DNA of 64,000 bases. Origin: Blastococcus fimeti (GTDB lineage: Bacteria; Actinomycetota; Actinomycetes; Mycobacteriales; Geodermatophilaceae). Made by a program: the position numbers and the translations under genes. Positions 26,613 through 34,786 of the stretch are shown piece after piece. The stretch is taken from contig FNAW01000005.1 in the NCBI GenBank assembly GCA_900102115.1, forward strand, positions 62,001-126,000, written 5' to 3'. Every line of letters starts with the position of its first letter. The stretch's first letter is position 1. The notes beneath the pieces were generated by a model. The model made no database searches and was not told where the DNA came from. It was given only the letters and a program-made list of their open reading frames with translations.

Positions 26613-26978
26613 GTGTTCGACTCGATCGGCTGGGGCGAGATCCTCGTCCTGGCGCTCGCCGCGCTCTTCATCTTCGGGCCCGAGCGGCTGCCGCACCTGG
26701 CCAAGGACGCCGCCGCCGGGCTGAAGAAGGCACGCACCGCGATCACCGGTGTCCGCGCCCAGGTCAACGAGACCCTGGGTGACGACCTGCCCGAGCTGCG
26801 CGACCTCGACCTGCGCAAGTACCACCCGCGGACGTTCATCCGCAGCCAGCTGTTCGAGGACGACGAGCCGCCGTCGCGGAGCGGCAGCACCGCGGCCTCC
26901 GCTGCGGCCGCCGGCCCGATGGCGGCCCGGCCGCGGGACCGCGCGGTCCCGCCGCCGTTCGACCCCGACGCGACCTAG
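26613..26978 (+). CDS. tatB: Twin-arginine translocase subunit TatB
   Basis: This 121-residue protein has an N-terminal transmembrane helix (about 7-22, GEILVLALAALFIFGPERLP) with the conserved FGPERLP hinge, then an amphipathic helix (LAKDAAAGLKKARTAI) and an acidic, then alanine/proline-rich tail. TatB forms the receptor for folded Tat substrates with TatC; tatA and tatC are not in the window. GTG 26613 has GGAGAGCGGC upstream. The order after htrA and before the converging mrp matches mycobacteria. The gene ends before a long nested hairpin. Confidence 0.93.
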   Translation: MFDSIGWGEILVLALAALFIFGPERLPHLAKDAAAGLKKARTAITGVRAQVNETLGDDLPELRDLDLRKYHPRTFIRSQLFEDDEPPSRSGSTAASAAAAGPMAARPRDRAVPPPFDPDAT

Positions 26979-27020
26979 GCGTTCGCGGCGTCCTTCTCGA
27001 GCCGCTGCCCGGACGTACTT

Positions 27021-27082
27021 CCGGGGTGTTCCTCGTGCTCCGGAGGTCCTGCAGGACCCCGGGAGCGGGAGGAACACCCCGG
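27021..27082. terminator. Nested bidirectional hairpin between tatB and mrp
   Basis: CCGGGGTGTTCCTC (27021-27034) pairs with GAGGAACACCCCGG (27069-27082). Inside it lies a second perfect palindrome GGTCCTGCAGGACC (27045-27058). It sits between two converging genes, so it should stop transcription from both sides. No long T-run is present. Confidence 0.7.
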
Positions 27083-27102
27083 CAGCGGAGTGGTGCGAGA
27101 GG

Positions 27103-28254
27103 TCAGCGCTTGACCGGCGTGAGGCCCAGCGACATGCCCGACAGCCCGCGCTGGCGGCTGGCCAGCCCGTCGGCGATCTTGATCAGCGCCTGAGCGGCCG
27201 GGGACTCCGGCTCGGTGAGCACGATCGGGGCGCCGGCGTCGCCGCACTCCCGCAGTCGCGTGTCGAGGGGGATCTGACCGAGCACCGGCACGCGGGCACC
27301 GAGGGTCTTGGTCAGCGCATCGGAGACCGCCTCGCCGCCGCCGGAGCCGAAGATCTCCATGCGCGAGCCGTCGGGCAGCTCCAGCCACGACATGTTCTCG
27401 ATGACGCCGACCACCTGCTGGTGGGTCTGCGTCGCGATCGCACCCGCGCGCTCGGCCACCTCGGCGGCGGCGAGCTGCGGGGTCGTGACGATGAGGATCT
27501 CGGCGTTCGGCAGCAGCTGCGCGATCGAGATCGCGACGTCGCCGGTGCCCGGGGGGAGGTCCAGCAGGAGGACGTCCAGGTCGCCCCACCACACGTCGGC
27601 CAGGAACTGCTGCAGCGCGCGGTGCAGCATCGGCCCGCGCCACACGACCGGGGTGTTGCCCGGGGTGAACATGCCGATCGAGATCAGCTTCACCCCGAGG
27701 GCCTGCGGCGGCATGATCATGCTGTCGACCTGGGTCGGCTTCTCGTCGGTGCCCAGCATCCGCGGCACCGAGTGACCGTAGATGTCGGCGTCCACGACGC
27801 CGACGGACAGGCCGCGCTTGGCCAGCGCGGCGGCCAGGTTCACGGTGACCGAGGACTTGCCGACGCCGCCCTTGCCCGAGGCCACCGCGTAGACGCGGGT
27901 CAGCGAGCCGGGCTGGGCGAAGGGGATGACCGGCTCGGCGACGTCGGTGCCGCGGACGGTCTTGCGCAGCTCGGCGCGCTGCTCGTCGTTCATGACGTCC
28001 AGGCCGACCTGCACCGAGGTCACACCCGCGACGGCCCCGACCGCGGTGGTGACGCGGTTGGTGATCGTCTCGCGCATCGGACAGCCGGCGACGGTCAGGT
28101 AGACCTCGACGCGCACGGAACCGTCCGCGCCGATCTGGACGTCCTTGACCATGCCCAGCTCGGTCAGCGGGCGGTTGATCTCGGGGTCCTGGACGGTGGC
28201 CAACGCGGCGGTGATGGCGTCGAGCGCCGGGCTGCCGGTCAGGGTGTCGGTCAT
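27103..28254 (-). CDS. mrp: Mrp/ApbC family iron-sulfur cluster carrier ATPase
   Basis: This 383-residue protein has an N-terminal DUF59/MIP18-like domain (about 10-90, VQDPEINRPLTELGMV and AGCPMRETI) and a ParA-like NTPase with Walker A SGKGGVGKS near 126-134. Switch motifs include DADIYGHSVPRMLG and LPPGTGD. Proteins of this family bind and pass Fe-S clusters to client enzymes. ATG 28254 has GAAGGAG nine bases upstream. It converges with tatB across a long hairpin, as Rv1229c does in mycobacteria. Confidence 0.93.
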   Translation of the reverse strand: MTDTLTGSPALDAITAALATVQDPEINRPLTELGMVKDVQIGADGSVRVEVYLTVAGCPMRETITNRVTTAVGAVAGVTSVQVGLDVMNDEQRAELRKTVRGTDVAEPVIPFAQPGSLTRVYAVASGKGGVGKSSVTVNLAAALAKRGLSVGVVDADIYGHSVPRMLGTDEKPTQVDSMIMPPQALGVKLISIGMFTPGNTPVVWRGPMLHRALQQFLADVWWGDLDVLLLDLPPGTGDVAISIAQLLPNAEILIVTTPQLAAAEVAERAGAIATQTHQQVVGVIENMSWLELPDGSRMEIFGSGGGEAVSDALTKTLGARVPVLGQIPLDTRLRECGDAGAPIVLTEPESPAAQALIKIADGLASRQRGLSGMSLGLTPVKR

Positions 28255-28414
28255 CGGGGTGTGTGTCTCCTTCGACGGGGGACCCGAGGGTGGCCTGCCG
28301 CGACAGGAGCGCAGGCTGGCGCACTCGGGACGTCGCCACTGTACGGCGGCTCCGGCGGGGCGCCGCCGCGCGCAGGGGTGATCTGCTGCTCAGGTCGGTG
28401 CCATGCTGCCCGGC

Positions 28415-28963
28415 ATGAGCAGCTCCGGCGCCCCCGCGTCCCCCTCCGAGCCCGCCGCCGAGCGGATCGAGGCGACCCGGCTGGTCCCGGCGACGGCCGC
28501 CGAGGTCTTCGCGGTGCTGCGCGATCCGCAGGGGCACGTCGACATCGACGCCTCCGGGATGCTCATGGACGCCGAGGGCGAGCCGGTCTCGGCCGTGGGC
28601 GACCGGTTCCTCGTGCACATGGACCGGGAGGCGCTGGGCGACCTGCCGATGGGGAAGTACGACGTCGAGGTGGTCATCGCGACCTACGAGCCCGACCGGG
28701 AGATCGCCTGGACCATCGAGGGCACGATCAGGCCCCCGCTGCGGCACGTCTACGGCTACCGGCTCGAGCCCGCCGACGGCGGCACCCTCGTCACCTCGTA
28801 CTGCGACTGGTCGGATCTGCGCGAGGACCTCCGGCCCTTCCTCACCTTCCCGATCGTCCCGGAGAGCGCGCTCAAGGGAACCCTCGGCATCCTCGACCGG
28901 ACGGTGCGCCGCCGCCGGGTGCGGACCGGGGACGGGTCCGGCGGCCCGACGGGCGCCGCCTAA
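28415..28963 (+). CDS. SRPBCC (START-like) superfamily protein
   Basis: This protein of about 182 residues reads as a polyketide-cyclase/START-like ligand-binding fold: ATRLVPATAAEVFAVLRDP at the N-terminus, a central beta-sheet pattern ending YGYRLEPADGGTLVTSYCDW, then a C-terminal helix. Members bind small hydrophobic molecules, and most are uncharacterised. ATG 28415 is chosen; ATG 28403 would add four residues and neither has a good ribosome site. Its TAA stop forms part of TAACCT, a likely -10 box of the following azlC gene. Confidence 0.7.
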   Translation: MSSSGAPASPSEPAAERIEATRLVPATAAEVFAVLRDPQGHVDIDASGMLMDAEGEPVSAVGDRFLVHMDREALGDLPMGKYDVEVVIATYEPDREIAWTIEGTIRPPLRHVYGYRLEPADGGTLVTSYCDWSDLREDLRPFLTFPIVPESALKGTLGILDRTVRRRRVRTGDGSGGPTGAA

Positions 28964-28974
28964 CCTCGGCGGAC

Positions 28975-29673
28975 GTGTCCGCTGCCGACCGCACCCGCAC
29001 GCTGCGCGACGCCGTCGGCCTCGGCGTCGCCGTGGGCCTCTACGGCATCGCGTTCGGCGCCGCCGCCGACGCCGCGGGCCTGGACGCCTGGCAGGCGCTG
29101 ACCCTGTCGGCGCTGATGTTCACCGGCGCCTCGCAGTTCGCCCTGGTCGGCGTGCTCGGCGCCGGAGGGAGCGCGCCCGCCGCGGTCGGCAGCGCGCTGC
29201 TGCTCGGCACCCGCAACACCGTCTACGGGGTCCGCATGGCGCCGCTCCTGGCTCCGCGGAGCGCGCTGGGCCGGGCCGCCGCGGCGCACTGGGTGATCGA
29301 CGAGACGACCGCCATGGCCGTGGCCGCACCCGACCGGGAGCTCGGCCGGCTGGCCTTCTGGGCCACCGGCGCGACCATCTACCTGGGCTGGAACGTCATG
29401 ACGCTGGTCGGGGCGCTGGGCGCCTCGGGGCTCGGCGGCACCGCCGAGGCGGCGCTGGACTCCGTCGTCCCTGCCGCCTTCCTGGCGCTGCTGTGGCCCC
29501 GGCTGACCGCGCGGGGATCGGCCGAGCCGGGCGTGCAGCGCCGCGTCGCCCTCGGAGGAGCGGTCGTGGCGCTGGCGCTGACGCCGTTCGTCCCGGCGGG
29601 GGTGCAGGTGATCGTGGCGGTCGTCGCGGTCGCCCTGGCCGGCCGGCCCGGGACGGCGGAGCGGCCGGCATGA
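28975..29673 (+). CDS. azlC: AzlC family branched-chain amino acid exporter, large subunit
   Basis: This 232-residue membrane protein has about seven to eight hydrophobic segments. The AzlC signature FGAAADAAGLDAWQALTLSALMFTGASQFA (spread over about 24-54) and the HWVIDETTAMA loop are present. With AzlD it exports branched-chain or related amino acids. TAACCT (28961-28966) lies eight bases before GTG 28975 and there is no ribosome site, a leaderless pattern. The stop overlaps azlD by four bases. Confidence 0.87.
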   Translation: MSAADRTRTLRDAVGLGVAVGLYGIAFGAAADAAGLDAWQALTLSALMFTGASQFALVGVLGAGGSAPAAVGSALLLGTRNTVYGVRMAPLLAPRSALGRAAAAHWVIDETTAMAVAAPDRELGRLAFWATGATIYLGWNVMTLVGALGASGLGGTAEAALDSVVPAAFLALLWPRLTARGSAEPGVQRRVALGGAVVALALTPFVPAGVQVIVAVVAVALAGRPGTAERPA

Positions 29674-29987
29674 GCGGGGACACGCTGTGGGTGGCCGTCG
29701 TCGTCGCCTCGGTCGGCTGCTACCTGCTCAAGCTCGCCGGCATGTCGGTGCCCGCCACCTGGGTGGAGCAGCCGTGGGTGGCGCGCGTCGTCGACTTCGT
29801 GCCGGCCGCGCTGCTGGCCGCCCTGGTCGCGGTGCAGGGCCTGACCAGCGACGACCGCGTCGTGGTCGACGGCCGCCTGGCCGGGCTGGCGGTCGCCGCA
29901 CTCGCGCTGGCCCTGCGGGCGCCGTTCATCGTGGTGATCGTGCTGGCCGGGGCCACGGGCGCCGGTGTGCACGTCCTCACCGGCTGA
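29670..29987 (+). CDS. azlD: AzlD family branched-chain amino acid exporter, small subunit
   Basis: This 105-residue protein has about four transmembrane segments, starting WVAVVVASVGCYLLKLAGM, with the family segment VVDFVPAALLAALVAVQGL in the middle and RAPFIVVIVLAGATGAG at the end. It is the obligatory partner of AzlC, and the start ATG overlaps the azlC stop (ATGA). Length is typical for AzlD. Confidence 0.87.
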   Translation: MSGDTLWVAVVVASVGCYLLKLAGMSVPATWVEQPWVARVVDFVPAALLAALVAVQGLTSDDRVVVDGRLAGLAVAALALALRAPFIVVIVLAGATGAGVHVLTG

Positions 29988-30034
29988 CGGCGCGGCTGCG
30001 CGGCAGGGGAGGCGCGGCCCAGGACGATCCTCCT

Positions 30035-30670
30035 GTGCCGGCGGTGACGGGGATGCGGACCGGGGCGCCGAAGCTGCTCGGGTTCGGCGGGCTGGGGCTG
30101 CTCACCGGCGTCCTGGCCAAGGCGGGCGACGAGTCGGGCTGGCGGTGGGCCGCTGACCTCGGGACCTACCCGGCGGCATGGGTGCTGTCGGTGGCCCTGA
30201 TCGGCTGGTGGGCGCCCTCTCTGCGTGCCGCCGCCGTCCGGGCCGGGGTGTTCTTCGCGGCGATGGCCGTCGCCTACTACGCATGGGCGGCACTGGTCCT
30301 GGACTTCGGCTGGTCGGCGCGGCTGCTGATCGCCTGGCTGGTGCTCTCCGCCACGGCCGTCCCGGCCACGGGAGCCGCCGTCCACTGGGCCACGCGTCGG
30401 TCCGGCTGGCTCCCCGGCGGGCTGCTCGGCGTCCCGGCCGGGCTCGTGCTCGGCAGCGGCGCCGCCCACGAGTGGTGGCGCGTATGGGTGCAACCCGACC
30501 TGGCCCTGCCCGACCGGCCGGTGCAGGTGGTCGCCGAGCTGGTCACCGCGGCGGCACTGGTCGCGCTGCTGCCGCAGGACCGGCGCACGCGGGGATGGGC
30601 CGCCGCCCTCGCCGTCCCCGCCGTCCTGGTGGCCGCGCCCGTGCTGGAGCTCTTCCGCAGCGTCGTCTGA
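30035..30670 (+). CDS. Predicted polytopic membrane protein, DUF6518-like
   Basis: This protein of about 211 residues has five to six hydrophobic helices (LLGFGGLGLLTGVLAKAGD, YPAAWVLSVALIGWW, GVFFAAMAVAYYAWAALVLDF and others). There are no catalytic motifs. It resembles small unannotated actinobacterial membrane proteins; the DUF6518 link is a memory-based guess. GTG 30035 has AGGAC nine bases upstream; ATG 30053 is an alternative. It converges with the DUF1003 gene. Confidence 0.6.
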   Translation: MPAVTGMRTGAPKLLGFGGLGLLTGVLAKAGDESGWRWAADLGTYPAAWVLSVALIGWWAPSLRAAAVRAGVFFAAMAVAYYAWAALVLDFGWSARLLIAWLVLSATAVPATGAAVHWATRRSGWLPGGLLGVPAGLVLGSGAAHEWWRVWVQPDLALPDRPVQVVAELVTAAALVALLPQDRRTRGWAAALAVPAVLVAAPVLELFRSVV

Positions 30671-30681
30671 CCGACACCAGG

Positions 30682-30695
30682 GCCGGCGCGCCGGT
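30682..30695. terminator. Possible short bidirectional terminator
   Basis: CCGGCGCGCCGG at 30683-30694 is a perfect 12-base palindrome between two converging stop codons (30670 and 30713). It is short and lacks a loop, so the terminator role is tentative. Confidence 0.3.
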
Positions 30696-30712
30696 CGTGC
30701 TCGGGGCCGAGA

Positions 30713-31237
30713 TCAGGTCACCGGGTCGGGCGACGTGTCGCGGCGCTTCTTGTCCTTCTTCTTCCGCTCCCGGTCCTCGCCCTCGTCGGCCAGCCGGTTG
30801 AACTCGCTGCGGATGAAGTCGCGGGTCGCCAGCTCGCCGACCGCGACCCGGAGCGAGGCGAGCTCGCGGGCCAGGTACTCGGTGTCGGCGCGGGTCGAGG
30901 CGGCTCGCGACCTGTCCTCCTCGGCCTGCACGCGGTCCCGGTCGGCCTGCCGGTTCTGCGCCAGCAGGATCAGCGGCGCGGCGTAGGCGGCCTGCGTCGA
31001 GAACGCCAGGTTGAGCAGGATGAACGGATAGGGGTCCCAGCGGAGGTTCACCGCGACCACGTTCAGCCCGATCCAGACGATCACGATGATCGTCTGGACG
31101 GCGAGGAAGCGTCCGGTGCCGAGGAACCGGGCGATCCCCTCGGCGAAGGCGCCCACCGAGTCGGGGTTGAGCCGGAGGAACCCGGTGAACCGGCGGGGCC
31201 CGCCGCTGGGCGTGTCGAGGCGCGGCTTCTCAGCCAC
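30713..31237 (-). CDS. DUF1003 membrane protein
   Basis: This 174-residue protein has two transmembrane helices (about 40-62, FLAVQTIIVIVWIGLNVV; about 73-92, FILLNLAFSTQAAYAAPLIL), the DUF1003 core, then a charged helical tail rich in Arg, Glu and Lys. DUF1003 genes often sit beside MgtE- or CorA-like magnesium proteins, as here. GTG 31237 overlaps the stop of the upstream MgtE-N/CBS gene by eight bases, so the two are translated together. Function is unknown; a role in divalent-cation handling is inferred from context. Confidence 0.8.
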   Translation of the reverse strand: MAEKPRLDTPSGGPRRFTGFLRLNPDSVGAFAEGIARFLGTGRFLAVQTIIVIVWIGLNVVAVNLRWDPYPFILLNLAFSTQAAYAAPLILLAQNRQADRDRVQAEEDRSRAASTRADTEYLARELASLRVAVGELATRDFIRSEFNRLADEGEDRERKKKDKKRRDTSPDPVT

Positions 31238-32468
31238 GTCGGGCCCGCTCGCGCCAGTCGTCGGGCAGCAGGTGGTCGAGGACGTCATCGACGCTCACCG
31301 CGCCGACGAGCCGGCCCTGGGCGTCGACCACCGGTGCGGCCACCAGGTTGTACGTCGCGAAGTAGTGGGTCACCTCGGCCAGCGGCGCCTCGGGGCGCAG
31401 CGGCTCGAGGTCGTCGAGGATGCCGCTGACCAGACTGGACGGAGGTTCACGCAGCAGCCGCTGGATGTGCGCCAGCCCCAGGTAGCGACCGGTCGGCGTG
31501 GCCGACGGAGGGCGGCAGACGTACACCTGGCTGGCCAGCGAGGGGGTCAGCTCCGGCTCGCGCACCCGCGCCAGCGCCTCGGCGATCGTCGCGTCGGGGG
31601 AGAGGATCACCGGCTCGCTGGTCATGATCCCGCCGGCGGTGTCCTCGGAGTACTTGAGCAGCTGGCGGACCGGCTCGGCCTCGTCGGGCTCCATGAGCTC
31701 CAGCAGCCGGTTGCGGTCGACGTTGGACAGCTCCGCGAGCAGGTCGGCGGCGTCGTCGGGGTCCATCTCCTCGAGGACGTCGGCGGCGCGGCTCTCCTCG
31801 AGGGTGCCGAGGATGACCGCCTGGTCGGCCTCGGGCAGCTCGCCCAGGACGTCGGCCAGCCGCTCGTCGTCCATCGCCTCGGCGACCTCGTGCCGGCGCT
31901 TGATCGGCAGCTCCTGCAGCGCGTGCGCCATGTCCGCGGCGTTGAGCTCGCGGTAGGTGGCGATCAGCGTCTCGGCGCCCTGCCCGGTCTGCGCGAGCGC
32001 GAGCCCGGCGACCTCGTCCCAGTTCAGCGTGTGCAGCTGACCGCGGCGGCCCAGCCGGCCCGGCTCCTGGACGGCGACCTTGGCCATCTGCCAGTCGCCG
32101 GTGCGGGTCTGCTCGATGCCGGCGTCGACCACGTGTGCCGGTTTGCCGCCCTCGACGATCTGCACCGAGCGGTCCAGCAGCTCGCCGAGCACCAGCGTCT
32201 CGCCGGCACGCTGCTCGAAGCGCTTGAGGTTGATCGTGCCCGAGGAGAGCATCACCGCGCCCTGGTCGATGGCGGTGACCCGGCCCATCGGCACGAAGAT
32301 CCGCCGGCGCGCGACGACCTCGACCACCAGCCCGAGCACGCGCGGACAGGCGGTGCCCACCCGGAGGGCGACGACGACGTCGCGCACCTTGCCCATGCGG
32401 TCGCCGTTGGGGTCGAACACCGTCAGTCCGGCGAGCCGCGAGACGTACGCCCTGCTCACCGAGGTCAC
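31230..32468 (-). CDS. Soluble MgtE-N/CBS domain protein with PRC-barrel-like N-terminus
   Basis: This 412-residue protein begins with a PRC-barrel-like segment (about 5-80, VSRLAGLTVFDPNGDRMGKV). It continues through a repeated helical MgtE N-domain (about 165-290, ALQELPIKRRHEVAEAMDDE and DDAADLLAELS) into two CBS motifs (about 295-400, EDTAGGIMTSEPVILSPDAT and VDAQGRLVGAVSVDDVLDHL). The transmembrane half of true MgtE is absent, so it cannot itself transport Mg2+. It may sense Mg2+ or a nucleotide and act on a partner such as the overlapping DUF1003 protein. TAGCCT on the minus strand ends eight bases before GTG 32468, suggesting a leaderless start. Confidence 0.85.
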   Translation of the reverse strand: MTSVSRAYVSRLAGLTVFDPNGDRMGKVRDVVVALRVGTACPRVLGLVVEVVARRRIFVPMGRVTAIDQGAVMLSSGTINLKRFEQRAGETLVLGELLDRSVQIVEGGKPAHVVDAGIEQTRTGDWQMAKVAVQEPGRLGRRGQLHTLNWDEVAGLALAQTGQGAETLIATYRELNAADMAHALQELPIKRRHEVAEAMDDERLADVLGELPEADQAVILGTLEESRAADVLEEMDPDDAADLLAELSNVDRNRLLELMEPDEAEPVRQLLKYSEDTAGGIMTSEPVILSPDATIAEALARVREPELTPSLASQVYVCRPPSATPTGRYLGLAHIQRLLREPPSSLVSGILDDLEPLRPEAPLAEVTHYFATYNLVAAPVVDAQGRLVGAVSVDDVLDHLLPDDWRERARRG

Positions 32469-32493
32469 GATCGCAAAGGCTACCGTCGGCGCC

Positions 32494-33366
32494 GTGAACG
32501 GCCCGGAGCTGCTGGACTACGAGATCGTCGACGTGTTCGCGCCGCGGGCGTTCGCCGGGAATCCGCTGGCCGTCGTGTTCGACGCGGACGGGCTCGACAC
32601 CGCGCAGTGCCAGGCGCTGGCGAACGAGTTCCACCTCTCGGAGACCTCGTTCCTCTGTGCCCCCACCGAGGCCGGCGCCAGCTACCGGGTGCGCATCTTC
32701 ACGCCCTACGCCGAGCTGCCCTTCGCCGGTCACCCCAGCGTCGGGGCGGCGCACACGCTGGTGCGCACCGGGCGACTGGCCGCGGGCACGCTGCGGCAGG
32801 AGTGCGGCGCCGGCGTGCTCGACGTCGTCGTGAACGAGGACGGCGCCACGCTCTCCGGCGGGACGCCGACGCTGGCCGACGGCCCCGCCGCCGAGGAGCT
32901 GGCGCGGGCGCTCGGGCTGGACGCCGCCGACCTCACCGGCGTGCCCGTCGAGGTCGCCGGGTGCGGGCTGCCGTTCGCCTACCTCTCCGTGCGGCCGGAC
33001 GCCGTCGACCGCGCCGTCCCCGATCCCGCCGCGCTGCGCGATCTGACCGTGGGGGAGGGCGTCTCGGTGCTCTCCTGGGACGCCGCGACCGCGACCGCCT
33101 ACGCCCGTGTGTTCGCCGGCGACCTGTCCTGGGGCGAGGACCCGGCGACCGGCTCGGCCGCGCTGGGCACCGGCGTGTGGCTGGTCGAGACCGGCCTGCT
33201 CGCCGCCGACGGGACGTCGTCGTTCACCGTCCGCCAGGGCGAGGCGATGGGCCGCCCCTCGGTGCTCGAGTGCACCGTGACCGCCGCGGGCGCGACGGCC
33301 GTGGGCGCCACCGTCCGCGGCAGCGTGGTGCCGGTGGCGAGCGGCCGCATCCGGGTGCCCCGCTGA
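32494..33366 (+). CDS. PhzF family isomerase/epimerase-like protein
   Basis: This 290-residue protein has two similar halves of the diaminopimelate-epimerase-like fold. The first half shows FAGNPLAVVFD and LANEFHLSETSFL with the catalytic-type Glu50, then FAGHPSVGAAHTL. The second half shows GEDPATGSAALG. PhzF in phenazine producers isomerises a dihydro-anthranilate; no other phenazine genes are here, so the substrate is unknown. TACCGT (32481-32486) lies seven bases before GTG 32494 with no ribosome site: leaderless, back to back with the MgtE-like gene. Confidence 0.85.
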   Translation: MNGPELLDYEIVDVFAPRAFAGNPLAVVFDADGLDTAQCQALANEFHLSETSFLCAPTEAGASYRVRIFTPYAELPFAGHPSVGAAHTLVRTGRLAAGTLRQECGAGVLDVVVNEDGATLSGGTPTLADGPAAEELARALGLDAADLTGVPVEVAGCGLPFAYLSVRPDAVDRAVPDPAALRDLTVGEGVSVLSWDAATATAYARVFAGDLSWGEDPATGSAALGTGVWLVETGLLAADGTSSFTVRQGEAMGRPSVLECTVTAAGATAVGATVRGSVVPVASGRIRVPR

Positions 33367-33368
33367 GC

Positions 33369-34289
33369 GTGTCGGCCCCGCCGTCCTCCTGGGCGGTCCA
33401 GCGTCCCGTCGGCCGCGACGTCGTCCTCATGGGCGTCGCCGTCCTGGGTGTCTCGATGTCGGGGCCGCTGACCGCACTGGTCGTGGCGCCGGTGCTCGCC
33501 GTCGCCTTCTGGCGCAACGCCGCGGGCGCCGCCCTCCTGCTCCCGGTGCTGCTCACCCGGGAGCGCGCCACGCTGCAGGGGCTGGGATGGAAGGACCTGC
33601 GCAGCTCGGTGGTCGCCGGGCTGTTCCTGGCGGCGCACTTCGCCGCGTGGCTGCCGAGCCTGACCATGACCACCGTGGCGGCGTCGACGGCGCTGGTCAC
33701 CACCACCCCGATCTGGACAGCGCTGGCCGCCCGGTTCGTCGGCGTGCGGCTGCCGGCCGCGGTCTGGTGGGGGCTGGTGCTCTCGGTCGTGGGCGCCGGG
33801 CTGATCGCGGGCGTGGACGTGTCGGTGAGCCTCGAGGCGCTCGCCGGGGACGGCCTCGCTCTGCTCGGCGCGATCTTCGCCGGCGGGTACGTGCTGGCCG
33901 GGGCGAAGGCACGGGAGCGCCTGTCCACCTCGGCCTACGCCGTCGTCGCCTACTCGGTGTGCGCGGCAGCCGTCGCCGTCGGCGCGCTCCTGTTCGACGT
34001 GCCGCTGCTCGGGATGAGCGGCCGCGACTGGCTGCTGATCGCCGGGATCACCGTCTGCGCCCAGTTGCTCGGGCACACGCTGCTGAACCTGGTGCTCTCG
34101 ACGGTCGGCCCCACGATGGTCAGCCTGGTGATCCTGCTGGAGGTGCCGGGCGCGACGCTGGTCGCGCTGGTGCTGCTCCAGCAGGCGCCGCCGCTGCTCG
34201 CGCTGCCGGGCATGCTCGCCGTCGTCGTCGGGGTGGCGCTGGTCGTGCGCGGCAGCCGGCCGACGATGCTGGTCGAACCCGCCACCTGA
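33369..34289 (+). CDS. EamA/DMT family transporter
   Basis: This 306-residue protein has about ten transmembrane helices in two five-helix repeats, typical of the drug/metabolite transporter superfamily. The EamA pattern is seen in FWRNAAGAALLLPVLL, AAWLPSLTMTTVAASTALVTTTPIW and, in the second half, GHTLLNLVLSTVGPTMVSL. It probably exports a small metabolite; the substrate is not evident. GTG 33369 follows the phzF stop by two bases, so it is probably co-translated with phzF. Confidence 0.83.
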   Translation: MSAPPSSWAVQRPVGRDVVLMGVAVLGVSMSGPLTALVVAPVLAVAFWRNAAGAALLLPVLLTRERATLQGLGWKDLRSSVVAGLFLAAHFAAWLPSLTMTTVAASTALVTTTPIWTALAARFVGVRLPAAVWWGLVLSVVGAGLIAGVDVSVSLEALAGDGLALLGAIFAGGYVLAGAKARERLSTSAYAVVAYSVCAAAVAVGALLFDVPLLGMSGRDWLLIAGITVCAQLLGHTLLNLVLSTVGPTMVSLVILLEVPGATLVALVLLQQAPPLLALPGMLAVVVGVALVVRGSRPTMLVEPAT

Positions 34290-34324
34290 CGCCGATGTCA
34301 CGTCCCGGGGCGCTGCGTCGTCCC

Positions 34325-34786
34325 ATGGGCATGACACCGACCGCACGCCGGATCCTGCTGTGGATCCTCGTCCTCATCGGCGCGTACGTGGGGCTCTGGG
34401 CCACCGCCTTCCCGGCCTCGTTCTACGAGTCGTTCCCCGGCCCGTTCTCGTCCTGGGTCGCCGCCGACGGGCCGTACAACGAGCACCTCGTCCGCGACGT
34501 CGGGACGTTCAACCTCGCGCTCGCCGCGGCCTCGGCGGCGGCGACCCGGTACCGCGGCCGCGGGCCCGGGCTCGTCGTCGCGATCGCCTGGATCGTCTAC
34601 TCGGTGCCGCACCTCGGCTACCACCTGCACCACCTCGGGGCCCTGGGCGCCGTCGACGCCGTCGCGCAGGTGGTGGCGCTCGGCTCGACCCTCGTGCTGG
34701 CGGTCCCGCTGCTGCTGCCCGTGCGGGCGACCTCACCGAGCGGCCCGTCGGGCGTCCGCCCCGGAGCTGCGGCGGGCACCCGATGA
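34325..34786 (+). CDS. Small four-helix membrane protein
   Basis: This protein of about 153 residues has four hydrophobic helices (ILLWILVLIGAYVGLWATAF, VGTFNLALAAASAAATRY, GPGLVVAIAWIVYSVPHLGY, VDAVAQVVALGSTLVLAVPLLL). An aromatic/histidine-rich loop HLGYHLHHLG is present, which resembles DUF4345-like proteins. ATG 34325 is chosen among three nearby ATGs (34295, 34325, 34331); none has a convincing ribosome site. The stop overlaps the next start (ATGA), so it is in an operon with the SDR gene. Confidence 0.6.
   Translation: MGMTPTARRILLWILVLIGAYVGLWATAFPASFYESFPGPFSSWVAADGPYNEHLVRDVGTFNLALAAASAAATRYRGRGPGLVVAIAWIVYSVPHLGYHLHHLGALGAVDAVAQVVALGSTLVLAVPLLLPVRATSPSGPSGVRPGAAAGTR

Noticed and set aside
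27021-27082. Small RNA gene or attachment site at the nested hairpin after tatB
   Set aside because: Its position between two converging stops and its symmetric stems are fully explained by a bidirectional terminator; no integrase or tRNA end is near.
26749-29673. A 974-codon plus-strand frame crossing tatB, mrp and the SRPBCC gene
   Set aside because: Only the last 232 codons (azlC) are real; the upstream part is antisense or out of frame to recognised genes.
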